From the NCBI GenBank assembly GCA_018399515.1, contig JAGYOB010000205.1, positions 1-11,094 on the forward strand: a stretch of 11,094 bases of DNA, written 5' to 3'. A model generated the notes under the pieces. It was given only the letters and a program-made list of their open reading frames with translations, searched no databases and was not told where the DNA came from. Positions 1-6,839 of the stretch are shown here, piece by piece. The translations under genes were made by a program, and so were the position numbers. The stretch comes from Candidatus Nanopelagicales bacterium (lineage in GTDB: Bacteria; Actinomycetota; Actinomycetes; S36-B12). Each line of letters starts with the position of its first letter. Positions within the stretch are counted from its first letter, which is position 1.

Positions 1-396
1 CCACGGCACAGTGATGACCGCCGCAGAGTCCGGCCATCGCTGCATCGACGTCATCGCCACGACCAGGGTCGGCTCCTGCGCATCCCGATCCGAACCCAGC
101 GGCCCGGCACCCGCGGTGTAGGTGATGCGAAGGCGCGCCAGGGCGCCGACCGAGGCGATGTTCGCCGCCACGGTCGCATTGACCGCGCTTCGAATCGCGT
201 CGAGATCCGGCTCCGGCAATCCCAGTAACGATGCCGAACGGTGCAACCTGCGCAGATGCCGACTCAGCGCGAAAGGCGTGCCCCGTGAGACCTTCAGCGT
301 CTCGAAAACACCGTCGGCCACGGTGAACCCATGGTCGAAGACCGATACCCGGGCGTCTTCGTACGACACCAGCCCGCCGTGGAGCCAGACCGTCAC
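1..396 (-). CDS. pabC: Aminodeoxychorismate lyase (class IV aminotransferase fold), partial
   Basis: PLP enzyme that splits 4-amino-4-deoxychorismate into p-aminobenzoate and pyruvate for folate synthesis in the cytoplasm. The visible 132 residues are the N-terminal part; the gene runs off the left edge, so the PLP-binding lysine is not seen. The family signature VFDHGFTVADGVFETL lies near residues 19-34 and matches the conserved D-x-G...GDGVFET region of 4-amino-4-deoxychorismate lyases and branched-chain aminotransferases, followed by the usual HLRRLHRSA segment. The GTG start at 396 overlaps the pabB stop codon in a GTGA tetranucleotide, which implies translational coupling. The family alone would also allow a D-amino-acid or branched-chain aminotransferase; the pabB neighbour makes PabC much the likeliest. 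Confidence 0.88.
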   Translation of the reverse strand, partial: MTVWLHGGLVSYEDARVSVFDHGFTVADGVFETLKVSRGTPFALSRHLRRLHRSASLLGLPEPDLDAIRSAVNATVAANIASVGALARLRITYTAGAGPLGSDRDAQEPTLVVAMTSMQRWPDSAAVITVPW

Positions 397-1499
397 GGCA
401 GAACCGCATCCTGGCGTGCCCGTGATGGACTCCCCTGCTCTGTTCGACCCACCACGTCCGGTGCCGACCACCGCCCTCCGGCAACCGAGGTGAGCCGGGA
501 TGCTTTCAAGGTCGTCTCCTGCCATTCAATCTGCGGATCAGAACCCCAGGTGATCCCCGCGCCCGTTCCGAACTTCACGACAGCGCGACCACGCTCCTTC
601 TCGATCCAGAACGTGCGGATGGCGACAGCGAGCTCGCCGTTTCCGGTGTCGGCATCAACCCACCCGATCGCCCCGCAATACGGGCCGCGTGATGCCGTCT
701 CCCAGGACTCGATGATCTGCAACGCCGTGAATTTCGGCGCACCAGTGACCGAACCGGGTGGGAAGGTGGCATCCAGCAATGACGACCAACCCATCCCCGA
801 ACTCAGACGTCCGCGGACGGTGGACACCAGATGCACAAGCCCTGGGTGCGACTGAGCCTCCATGAGTTCGACAACCTCGACCGATCCCGGGCGACACACC
901 CTCGACAGATCGTTGCGAACCAGGTCGACGATCATCACATTCTCGGCGCGATCCTTTTCCAGCATCTGATCGAGGTAAGCAGCCGTGCCCTTGATCGGTG
1001 AGGACTCCACAATCTCGCCCTGTCGACGCACGAACAGTTCCGGGGAGGCAGTTGCAATATGCACACCCTGATCCGGTAGCCGTAGCATGCCGGAATACGG
1101 CGCCGGGTGATCCCGATGCAGCAGGGCGTGCAATCCGCCGATATCCATCGAACGCGGATCCGGCAGTTGTGCCTGCAGGATGCGACACAGGTTGGTCTGA
1201 TACACCTCACCCCGCGCTATCGCGTCCTGGATTCCGCAGACCCCATGGCGGTACGCCGAGGATTCCATCGACGTCGTCCATTCCGCGGGCCCTATCCAGG
1301 GCCCGGCCAGACTCGACGGCGCCCCTGTCTGCCACCGTGCGAATCGGGCCAGTATCGGTACTCCGTCATAGGGCAGCAGCACTGCCCAGCGTCCGCCGCC
1401 GTCCAACACGGTCGGGTCATGGCTCACCTCGACCAGCTCCGTCGCGCAGAGCCCACCCAGATGGGCGGCAGCCACGTGCGCACTCTGAAGTCCGGTCAC
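393..1499 (-). CDS. pabB: Aminodeoxychorismate synthase component I
   Basis: Converts chorismate plus ammonia (normally supplied by the PabA glutamine amidotransferase) to 4-amino-4-deoxychorismate, the first committed step toward p-aminobenzoate. The 368-residue protein is nearly all chorismate-binding domain: YQTNL at about 100-104, ASPELF, PIKGT at 168-172, an EN-MIVDLVRNDLSRV block, FPPGSVTGAPK at 246-256 and GTGAGITWGSDP. The lysine of PIKGT is the PabB hallmark; anthranilate synthase has alanine there (PIAGT). The N-terminal region is short compared with E. coli PabB. The frame stays open to 1625, but that would run through tRNA-Gly, so I chose the GTG at 1499, which has a GGCAGGA-like ribosome site upstream. 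No pabA is seen; it may lie elsewhere. The gene is coupled to pabC downstream. Confidence 0.93.
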   Translation of the reverse strand: MTGLQSAHVAAAHLGGLCATELVEVSHDPTVLDGGGRWAVLLPYDGVPILARFARWQTGAPSSLAGPWIGPAEWTTSMESSAYRHGVCGIQDAIARGEVYQTNLCRILQAQLPDPRSMDIGGLHALLHRDHPAPYSGMLRLPDQGVHIATASPELFVRRQGEIVESSPIKGTAAYLDQMLEKDRAENVMIVDLVRNDLSRVCRPGSVEVVELMEAQSHPGLVHLVSTVRGRLSSGMGWSSLLDATFPPGSVTGAPKFTALQIIESWETASRGPYCGAIGWVDADTGNGELAVAIRTFWIEKERGRAVVKFGTGAGITWGSDPQIEWQETTLKASRLTSVAGGRWSAPDVVGRTEQGSPSRARQDAVLP

Positions 1500-1538
1500 A
1501 ACCCCATCCTGCCTCGTGCACGCACCCGAGGGGCCGCG

Positions 1539-1568
1539 TTGAGTCGACGCGCCAGGGTCGGCTATCGT
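1539..1568 (+). promoter_or_regulatory. Candidate sigma-70-type promoter of the tRNA cluster
   Basis: TTGAGT at 1539-1544 and TATCGT at 1563-1568 are separated by 18 bases, and the predicted start of transcription lies about 20 bases before tRNA-Gly. It sits between the divergent pabB start and the tRNA genes. This is a match by eye; no experimental support is visible. Confidence 0.45.
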
Positions 1569-1595
1569 CGGGTGCTTGGCGGAAGCCCCGCCCAC

Positions 1596-1668
1596 GCGGA
1601 CGTAGCGCAGTTGGTAGCGCATCACCTTGCCAAGGTGAGGGTCGCGGGTTCGAATCCCGTCGTCCGCT
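1596..1668 (+). tRNA. tRNA-Gly (anticodon GCC)
   Basis: A complete 73-base cloverleaf. Acceptor arm GCGGACG pairs with CGTCCGC at 1661-1667 and the discriminator base is T. The anticodon stem TCACC/GGTGA encloses TTGCCAA, giving anticodon GCC at 1629-1631. The T-arm is GCGGGTTCGAATCCCGT. The 3' CCA is not encoded. First gene of a three-tRNA cluster. Confidence 0.97.
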
Positions 1669-1744
1669 CGAGAGGCCTGAAACTCACTGTCTGAGGACGA
1701 CAGCCACCCGCAACGAGAGGCGACACGTCACGAGCAGTGAATCT

Positions 1745-1815
1745 GGTGGAGTGGCCGAGAGGCGAGGCAACGGCCTGCAAAGCCGTCTACACGGGTTCGA
1801 ATCCCGTCTCCACCT
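1745..1815 (+). tRNA. tRNA-Cys (anticodon GCA)
   Basis: A complete 71-base cloverleaf. Acceptor GGTGGAG pairs with CTCCACC and the discriminator is T, as expected for tRNA-Cys. The anticodon stem ACGGC/GCCGT encloses CTGCAAA, giving GCA at 1777-1779. The T-arm is ACGGGTTCGAATCCCGT. CCA is not encoded. It starts 77 bases after tRNA-Gly ends. Confidence 0.97.
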
Positions 1816-1870
1816 CGCACTTCGGTTCATGCGAACCGATCAGCACGAACACACCTGATAGAACACATCG

Positions 1871-1943
1871 GGGCGATTGGCGCAGGGGCTAGCGCGCTTC
1901 CTTGACACGGAAGAGGTCACAGGTTCGATCCCTGTATCGCCCA
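1871..1943 (+). tRNA. tRNA-Val (anticodon GAC)
   Basis: A complete 73-base cloverleaf. Acceptor GGGCGAT pairs with ATCGCCC at 1936-1942, with discriminator A. The anticodon stem CTTCC/GGAAG encloses TTGACAC, giving GAC at 1904-1906. The T-arm is ACAGGTTCGATCCCTGT. CCA is not encoded. Last gene of the Gly-Cys-Val cluster; the order matches clusters known in other actinobacteria. Confidence 0.97.
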
Positions 1944-2042
1944 CCCACCCATTGCCTTCCATCATTGCGGTCCATCATGCAGGCCCGCAAACGTGAGTCG
2001 CACGATTCCTTTCGCAGAATTCACATCGCAGGATCCGCGGGC

Positions 2043-2077
2043 TGACCCCGGTCTTGGTCTTCACACCACAGGGGTCA
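2043..2077 (-). terminator. Possible terminator hairpin after the zapE-yeaQ pair
   Basis: TGACCCC at 2043-2049 and its exact reverse complement GGGGTCA at 2071-2077 could form a 7-bp stem with a 21-base loop. The right arm includes the stop codon of the small membrane protein gene. There is no T-run on either side, so this is weak. The rest of the 131-base gap between tRNA-Val and this gene shows nothing I recognise. Confidence 0.25.
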
Positions 2078-2335
2078 ACGACCAGAGTCTCGAGATCGAG
2101 TGAGACCGGCGACGATCGAGACCAGGATCACCGCTATGAGGATCTGGACGAGGAACGTCGGCCAAAAACCCCAGGACAGGTACTGCCCCAGCGCTGTGCC
2201 CAGCGATGCTCCGACGATTCCGATGATGATGGTCAGGACGCACCCGATGGGCTGCATCGTCGGTGCAAGCAGCCGACCCAGCAGGCCGATAACGATGCCG
2301 ACCGCGATCCCGCTGATGATTCCGGTGATCTCCAT
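2075..2335 (-). CDS. GlsB/YeaQ/YmgE family small membrane protein
   Basis: An 86-residue hydrophobic protein with three predicted membrane segments (about residues 4-22, 31-50 and 58-78). Repeated glycines within them (GIISGIAVGIVIGLLGRLLAP, then IIIGIVGASLGTALG) match the GlsB/YeaQ/YmgE family (Pfam transglycosylase-associated protein). Members are often induced by general or envelope stress, but no biochemical activity is established. The ATG lies 9 bases after the zapE stop codon and lacks a clear Shine-Dalgarno sequence, so it is probably translated from the zapE message. The family call rests on segment lengths and the glycine pattern. Confidence 0.85.
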   Translation of the reverse strand: MEITGIISGIAVGIVIGLLGRLLAPTMQPIGCVLTIIIGIVGASLGTALGQYLSWGFWPTFLVQILIAVILVSIVAGLTRSRDSGR

Positions 2336-2344
2336 GAGCGCCGA

Positions 2345-3370
2345 CTATGCCAGGTCTTCGTCGGCTTTTGTATCAGCGAGCTCCGCGAGCGCGAGGACCC
2401 GCGAGAGGGCACGCCGGTATTTCTTGCGATAGCCACCTCGCAGCATCTCTTCACTGAACAAGCGGTCCAGCGGGACGCCGCTCGTCACGACGGGCACATC
2501 ACGGTCGTAGAGGCGATCGATGAGAACCACCGTACGCAAGGCCTGGACCTGATCGGTGAGTGTCCGCACCCCCGTCAGATGGACCGCCTGCAATCCCTCC
2601 ACCATGGCGCCATAGCGCGAAGGATGCACCCGCCCGAGGTGAACTTGTAGATTCAAGAAGTCATCCAGAGTGCTGTCCGGTGTCTGCTGAGCGTGTTCGC
2701 GAACCTCGTCATCGGTCCAGGGCGCTGGTGCCACAGGAAGGCCGCGATGCCGGTAATCTGGCCCCTCGATTCGGATCACATCGAAGTGCGCTGACAGGCC
2801 CTGAATCTCGCGCAGGAAATCATCCGCCGCGAAACGGCCCTCGCCCAGTTTGTCCGGCAGGGTGTTCGATGTGGCAGCCAGGTGCACTCCAGCCTCGACC
2901 AGTTTCCCCAAGAGCGTCGACATCAAGACGGTGTCCCCCGGGTCATCGAGTTCGAACTCGTCGATGCACACCAGGCGCCGCGAAGAGAGCGCCTCCACTG
3001 CCGCAGCGAAGCCCATCGCTCCGACGAGATTCGTGTATTCCACGAACGTTCCAAAAGCCTTGGGCTCGGGCGCCGCAAACCATAGTGAGGCGAGCAGGTG
3101 GGTCTTACCCACTCCGAAACCACCATCGAGATACATGCCCGATCGGGCTTCAGGCGGGGCACCACGCTTCCACCACTTGCGGGCCACCGGTTGCCCGATT
3201 CGATCGGCGAATGCGACCAGTGCACCGCGAGCAGCAGTCTGGGTCGGTTGCTCGGGATCGGGAAGGTAGGTATCGAAAGACACGTGAGCGAAATGCGGGG
3301 GTGGTACCAACTCCGCGACGATCTGCTCGACCGGCACGTGCGGCTCACGGTCGATCAAGCGGGCGCTCAC
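2345..3370 (-). CDS. zapE: ZapE / AFG1-like P-loop ATPase
   Basis: A AAA-type ATPase of the ZapE/AFG1 (LACE1) family. In E. coli ZapE acts at the division ring under stress; the actinobacterial role is less clear. Visible motifs in the 341-residue protein are Walker A GGFGVGKTH at 83-91, Walker B LVCIDEFEL with D137 and E138, and the sensor-like LAATSNTLPDKL with the following GRF. The C-terminal RLYDRDVPVV and LFSEEM segments are also typical. The frame extends upstream to 3628, but that stretch lies inside the divergent reductase gene and reads as low-quality sequence. The GTG at 3370 is the best start and gives the usual family length; its ribosome site is weak. Downstream, the YeaQ-type gene follows after 9 bases. 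Confidence 0.9.
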   Translation of the reverse strand: MSARLIDREPHVPVEQIVAELVPPPHFAHVSFDTYLPDPEQPTQTAARGALVAFADRIGQPVARKWWKRGAPPEARSGMYLDGGFGVGKTHLLASLWFAAPEPKAFGTFVEYTNLVGAMGFAAAVEALSSRRLVCIDEFELDDPGDTVLMSTLLGKLVEAGVHLAATSNTLPDKLGEGRFAADDFLREIQGLSAHFDVIRIEGPDYRHRGLPVAPAPWTDDEVREHAQQTPDSTLDDFLNLQVHLGRVHPSRYGAMVEGLQAVHLTGVRTLTDQVQALRTVVLIDRLYDRDVPVVTSGVPLDRLFSEEMLRGGYRKKYRRALSRVLALAELADTKADEDLA

Positions 3371-3403
3371 GCGCCGGATGCTACGCGTGACAGCATGTGA
3401 GTC
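3371..3403. promoter_or_regulatory. 33-base divergent control region between zapE and the RibD-like gene
   Basis: Only 33 bases separate the two assigned start codons, so the promoters must overlap each other or lie inside the opposite coding region. There is no good Shine-Dalgarno sequence on either side. An in-frame ATG at 3395 is followed at once by TGA, which fixes the reductase start at 3404 or later. Leaderless transcripts, common in actinobacteria, would fit. I cannot name -10 or -35 boxes with confidence. Confidence 0.4.
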
Positions 3404-4222
3404 ATGCGCCTGGTCTTCCCCGACGATCCCGTCGACGATGTAGACCTCGACGTCGACCTCAACGATTCCGCCCACGTGACCGCTGCCTTGCAACGCGCCT
3501 ACCCCTGGCCGGATGGTCAACGATGGGTGCGGGCGAACATGGTGGTGACCGTCGACGGACGGGCCCAGGCAGGGGACGGGCTGACAGAGGGCATCTCCTC
3601 GGTCGAGGACAAACTCGTCTTCGGGCACCTGCGCGCCGACTGCGACGTTGTTCTCGTCGGTGCCGGGACCGTCCGCGCCGAGGGCTACCGGGCACTTCGC
3701 CCCGCATCCGCCTGGCGGGATTCCCGCGTGGCTGCAGGTCGCCTACCCGCGCCATGTCTGGCCATCGCAAGTATCTCCTTGGACTTCGACCTCGACTCGG
3801 ATCCCTTCACCGCCCCCATGGGTGACAAGGATGTGGCGCGCCCGATCATTCTCACCACCCAGCAGGCGCCCGCTGATCGGCGAGAACGCCTCGCGGAGGT
3901 CGCTGACATCGTCATCTGCGGTTCGTCCCACATCGACACCCAGGTCATGCTCGATTCCCTCGAGGAACGGGGATTGACGCGAATCCTGTGCGAGGGCGGG
4001 CCTCGCCTGCTGACAGATCTGCTCACCGCCGCGGTCATCGACGAGCTTGATCTGACGATCTCGCCGCTTCTGCTGATGCGCTCCACCGGTGGCCTGCTCG
4101 ATGGCGCTGCTTCGGCAGGGCAACGGTCGGGGCATGCCTTGCGCCTCGCCCACATCATCGAGGCGAAATCCACACTGATGCTGCGCTATCTCATCGACAA
4201 GCCGGCCATCCCCAGACTGTGA
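3404..4222 (+). CDS. RibD C-terminal (DHFR-like) pyrimidine reductase family protein
   Basis: A 272-residue stand-alone reductase domain, without the deaminase domain of bifunctional RibD. Conserved features are RANMVVTVDGRAQAGDG at 43-59 (the substrate loop of the RibD_C/DHFR fold), LVGAGTVRAEGY at 84-95 (NADPH-binding region) and ILCEGGPRLLTDLL at 194-207. The N-terminus carries an acidic stretch, DDPVDDVDLDVDLND. Stand-alone actinobacterial members sit next to zapE, as in Rv2671, whose overexpression has been linked to p-aminosalicylate resistance and dihydrofolate reductase activity. The native reaction could be riboflavin pathway reduction, reduction of a related pyrimidine, or a DHFR-like step. 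Divergent from zapE and followed by the esterase gene after 44 bases. Confidence 0.86.
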   Translation: MRLVFPDDPVDDVDLDVDLNDSAHVTAALQRAYPWPDGQRWVRANMVVTVDGRAQAGDGLTEGISSVEDKLVFGHLRADCDVVLVGAGTVRAEGYRALRPASAWRDSRVAAGRLPAPCLAIASISLDFDLDSDPFTAPMGDKDVARPIILTTQQAPADRRERLAEVADIVICGSSHIDTQVMLDSLEERGLTRILCEGGPRLLTDLLTAAVIDELDLTISPLLLMRSTGGLLDGAASAGQRSGHALRLAHIIEAKSTLMLRYLIDKPAIPRL

Positions 4223-4266
4223 TCCACAGCAGGCGAGCGCAACGGCCGATCGGTTAGCGTGGCCTG

Positions 4267-5061
4267 GTGACACGGTTTACCCGGAGCATCTTGACGGTGG
4301 CGTTCCTCACGTCCGCTCTCATCGTGTCCGGCACCGCGGTGGATCACGTGTCCGCCAGTTCGCGGCCTGCCACCGTGACAGCGATCGGTGATTCCTATTT
4401 AGCCGGCATCGGCGCTGGCGACTACACGACATCCGCCGGATGCCGTCGATCGCAACGCTCTGCCCCGGCGCTCCTGGCACGATCGGTGACGGCTCACCTG
4501 GTGGACCTCACCTGCCCGGGTGGCACGATCATCGATAGCTCTCGTCGTGCGCCAGCCATGTCCCCTGACACCGATGTGGTGATCATCCAGGCCGGGGGGA
4601 ACGACATCGGCTTCGCCGCTTTGGCCGGAGCCTGCTTCCTGGCTGGTTCCTCGACCTGTCTGTCTCAGGTACGCGAGGGACATCGCCGGCTGCCCGAGGT
4701 CCGACGCGGAATGCTCGGACTGGTTCGCCAGATCCGGCTGACGGCACCGACTGCAGATGTGATCGTGCTCGGGTATCCCCGACTGCTCGGTTCCACGGAG
4801 CAATGCCGGTCCCTTCTCGATCCCATCCGGGTGCGCGCGGTGAACCGTCTTCAGCGCACCCTGGATCGCGTGATCCGAAGCGCTGGTCGGACCGGGGGCG
4901 CGACGTTCCTCGACTGGCCGCGGAGGGTGGACCGATCCTCGCTGTGTTCGGTCGACCCCTGGTACGCGCTTGCCGGTTCCCGCCTCGATGACCTGCTTCA
5001 TCCTGACGAGCGTGCCCATCGAGCGTTGTTCCGACATCTGGCGAGGGCAACGAGACCATGA
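4267..5061 (+). CDS. Secreted SGNH/GDSL-family esterase or lipase
   Basis: A 264-residue exported hydrolase. Residues 1 to about 31 form a signal peptide: Arg near the N-terminus, a hydrophobic core LTVAFLTSALIVSGTAV, and likely cleavage after VSA. Block I is AIGDSYLAGIG with S43 as nucleophile; the oxyanion glycine lies in CPGG at 83-86; block III is GGNDIGF at 110-116; block V is DDLLHPDE with D242 and H245. Six cysteines (59, 83, 123, 131, 180, 227) match the three-disulphide arrangement of Streptomyces-type secreted SGNH esterases. It should hydrolyse ester bonds outside the membrane; the substrate cannot be told. The start is GTG at 4267 with a weak ribosome site. The stop overlaps the next start as ATGA. 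Confidence 0.88.
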   Translation: MTRFTRSILTVAFLTSALIVSGTAVDHVSASSRPATVTAIGDSYLAGIGAGDYTTSAGCRRSQRSAPALLARSVTAHLVDLTCPGGTIIDSSRRAPAMSPDTDVVIIQAGGNDIGFAALAGACFLAGSSTCLSQVREGHRRLPEVRRGMLGLVRQIRLTAPTADVIVLGYPRLLGSTEQCRSLLDPIRVRAVNRLQRTLDRVIRSAGRTGGATFLDWPRRVDRSSLCSVDPWYALAGSRLDDLLHPDERAHRALFRHLARATRP

Positions 5062-6026
5062 CCTCCACACAGGTACGCGAAAGCCGCACCGCCCGAATCC
5101 AGGATCGAACGCGAGCCTGGAAGGCACAGGGCCAGCAGAGATTCACCCGTCTCCGACAAGCTCCCCGCTGGGGATTTCCGCTGCGACTCACTCAGCGCGT
5201 CCTGCATCGCCAGGGCTACGCGCAGATCGGCTTATCCGCTGCTGGAGTTGCCTTCTGGTTCATCATCGCCGCATTCCCCGCACTCATCGCGATGGTCGTC
5301 GTCTTGAGCCTGTTCCTCGATCCGCAGCAACTGGATGAGGTGATCAAGCAACTCAATGACATCAGCCCGGGATCTTTCGGGGTCACGATCCTCGAGCAGG
5401 TTCAAACAGCCGCACGGAGCGAACCTTCTGGTCTGTCCGCCTCCCTCGCAATATCCCTCGCTCTGTCTGCATGGTCGGCGTCATCCGGGGTCTACAACCT
5501 GTCGCGCGGGCTCCGTTTGGCGTATGCCCTGCGTCGGCGCAACTACTTCATCGCACGACTGCGAGCGTTCGCAGGAAGTTTCACCGTGATCTTCATCCTT
5601 GCCGTCGTCACCGTCACCATCACCGCCTCTTCAGCATGGGTGAGCGCGCAGGTGGGGTGGATCACCTGGATCGCGTACCCGATTTTGATCATCGGGGCCT
5701 TGGCACTGATTCTGGGAGTCATGCTGGGGCTCTACCTCTACGCGGTCGGAGCAACCAAACCGCGTCCCAAGCTTCTGCCTGGCGCGATCTTCGCCGCCAT
5801 CGGAGTCGTCGGTGTCTACATCGGCCTGGGCATCGCTTTACGATTCACCGCTGGGTACCAGGCCGTTTATGGAGCACTGGCCGGCATCGTGATCGTCATG
5901 CTCGTGCTCTACGTGTCCAGCTACGTCATCCTCATCGGGGCACTCATCAACGGCCAGTGGGCTAAGGCCCGATCACTTCACGACGAGGGCTTGGAGGACG
6001 ACTTCGCCAACAGCTCGCCGGCGTAA
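5058..6026 (+). CDS. YihY/BrkB (virulence factor BrkB) family inner-membrane protein
   Basis: A 322-residue polytopic membrane protein. After a basic cytosolic N-terminus of about 50 residues comes the family hallmark AAGVAFWFIIAAFPALIAM at 61-79. Further membrane segments lie near 127-145, 171-193, 201-230, 240-262 and 272-298, about six in all. A soluble loop at about 86-126 contains the ISPGSFGVTILEQV region typical of the family. Older RNase BN naming of this family is wrong, and its function is unsettled; envelope or transport roles have been proposed. The ATG overlaps the esterase stop by 4 bases, so it is probably translationally coupled. The last 49 bases of coding overlap the end of ppk2 on the other strand. 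Confidence 0.9.
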   Translation: MTSTQVRESRTARIQDRTRAWKAQGQQRFTRLRQAPRWGFPLRLTQRVLHRQGYAQIGLSAAGVAFWFIIAAFPALIAMVVVLSLFLDPQQLDEVIKQLNDISPGSFGVTILEQVQTAARSEPSGLSASLAISLALSAWSASSGVYNLSRGLRLAYALRRRNYFIARLRAFAGSFTVIFILAVVTVTITASSAWVSAQVGWITWIAYPILIIGALALILGVMLGLYLYAVGATKPRPKLLPGAIFAAIGVVGVYIGLGIALRFTAGYQAVYGALAGIVIVMLVLYVSSYVILIGALINGQWAKARSLHDEGLEDDFANSSPA

Positions 6027-6823
6027 TCGGGCACATACCGACTGAATTCCCGCGGCGGCCGTTCATAGCCCGTTCCGTCCGGACGCTTCGGCAGGACGAG
6101 TTCGGGCCGTTCGACAGGTACGTAGGGGATCTGACTGAGCAGATGATGGATCATGTTGATCCGGGCTTTGCGTTTGTCATCTGCTTCGACATCGAACCAG
6201 GGTGATTCGGGAATATCGGTGTGCACCATCATCTCGTCTTTCGCCCGCGAGTATTCCTCCCAGCGGGTGATCGATTCGAGATCCATCGGTGAGAGTTTCC
6301 ACCGGCGCATCGGATCCTCCAGTCGCGACGCGAACCGTCGCTCCTGCTCATGGTTACTCACGCTGAACCAATACTTGCGCAGGAACATCCCATCCTCGAC
6401 CAGGAGCCGTTCGAAGATCGGTGCCTGGTGGAGAAACCGGCGGTATTCCTCAGGGGTGCAGAACCCCATCACGCGTTCCACTCCCGCACGGTTGTACCAG
6501 GAGCGGTCGAACAGCACGATCTCACCCGCCGCGGGCAGATGCTCCACATACCGCTGGAAGTACCACTGCGTCTGTTGGCGCTCCGTGGGCATCGGCAATG
6601 CGACGATGCGAGCAATACGCGGATTCAGGTATTCGGTGACCCGTTTGATCGTCGAACCCTTACCGGCTGCATCCCGGCCTTCGAAAACGATCACGACACG
6701 TGCACCTGTCGTGCGCACCCACTCCTGCATCTCCACCAACTGAGCCTGCAGCGCGTAGAGAGTCTCTTCGTAGAGCGGCTTGGGGAGTCTCTTGATCTTC
6801 GTATTCTTGGATTTCGCTCCCAC
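5978..6823 (-). CDS. ppk2: Polyphosphate kinase 2, class I single-domain
   Basis: Cytosolic kinase that transfers phosphate between polyphosphate and nucleoside diphosphates (GDP/ADP to GTP/ATP). The 281-residue protein has one PPK2 domain: Walker A FEGRDAAGKGS with K55, the substrate segment LPMPTERQQTQWYFQRY, Walker B LFDRSWYNRAGVE at 104-116, and the lid RRFASRLEDPMRRWKLSPMD at 162-181. Length and motif spacing match class I enzymes; a class II or III member is less likely. The frame is open back to 6904, inside the permease gene. I chose GTG at 6823, preceded by GAAGG and 17 bases after the permease stop, so the gene appears to be the last in the osmoprotectant transporter operon. Its 3' end overlaps the YihY gene tail to tail. 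Confidence 0.93.
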   Translation of the reverse strand: MGAKSKNTKIKRLPKPLYEETLYALQAQLVEMQEWVRTTGARVVIVFEGRDAAGKGSTIKRVTEYLNPRIARIVALPMPTERQQTQWYFQRYVEHLPAAGEIVLFDRSWYNRAGVERVMGFCTPEEYRRFLHQAPIFERLLVEDGMFLRKYWFSVSNHEQERRFASRLEDPMRRWKLSPMDLESITRWEEYSRAKDEMMVHTDIPESPWFDVEADDKRKARINMIHHLLSQIPYVPVERPELVLPKRPDGTGYERPPREFSRYVPDYAGELLAKSSSKPSS

Positions 6824-6839
6824 ACCTTCAGCGTATCGC

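Noticed and set aside
122..855. Plus-strand open frames at 122-493 and 331-855
   Set aside because: Shadows of pabC and pabB, whose minus-strand frames carry clear family motifs.
1500..1625. Longer N-terminus for pabB, from a start at 1625
   Set aside because: It would run antisense through tRNA-Gly and adds residues with no family match; GTG 1499 has a better ribosome site.
998..1858. 286-codon plus-strand open frame across pabB and two tRNAs
   Set aside because: Arg/Pro/Ser-rich translation typical of a GC-rich shadow frame; it covers real genes on both strands.
1965..1990. TTGCGG...CCGCAA hairpin as terminator of the tRNA cluster
   Set aside because: Only 6 bp with a 14-base loop and no T-run; too weak to call.
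3405..3475. Repeated GTCGAC/GACCTC pattern at the start of the reductase gene
   Set aside because: Explained by the Asp/Val-rich coding sequence in preferred codons; not a DNA repeat element.
3371..3628. Longer N-terminus for zapE, from a start at 3628
   Set aside because: It lies antisense inside the reductase gene, and family similarity begins only after about 3370.
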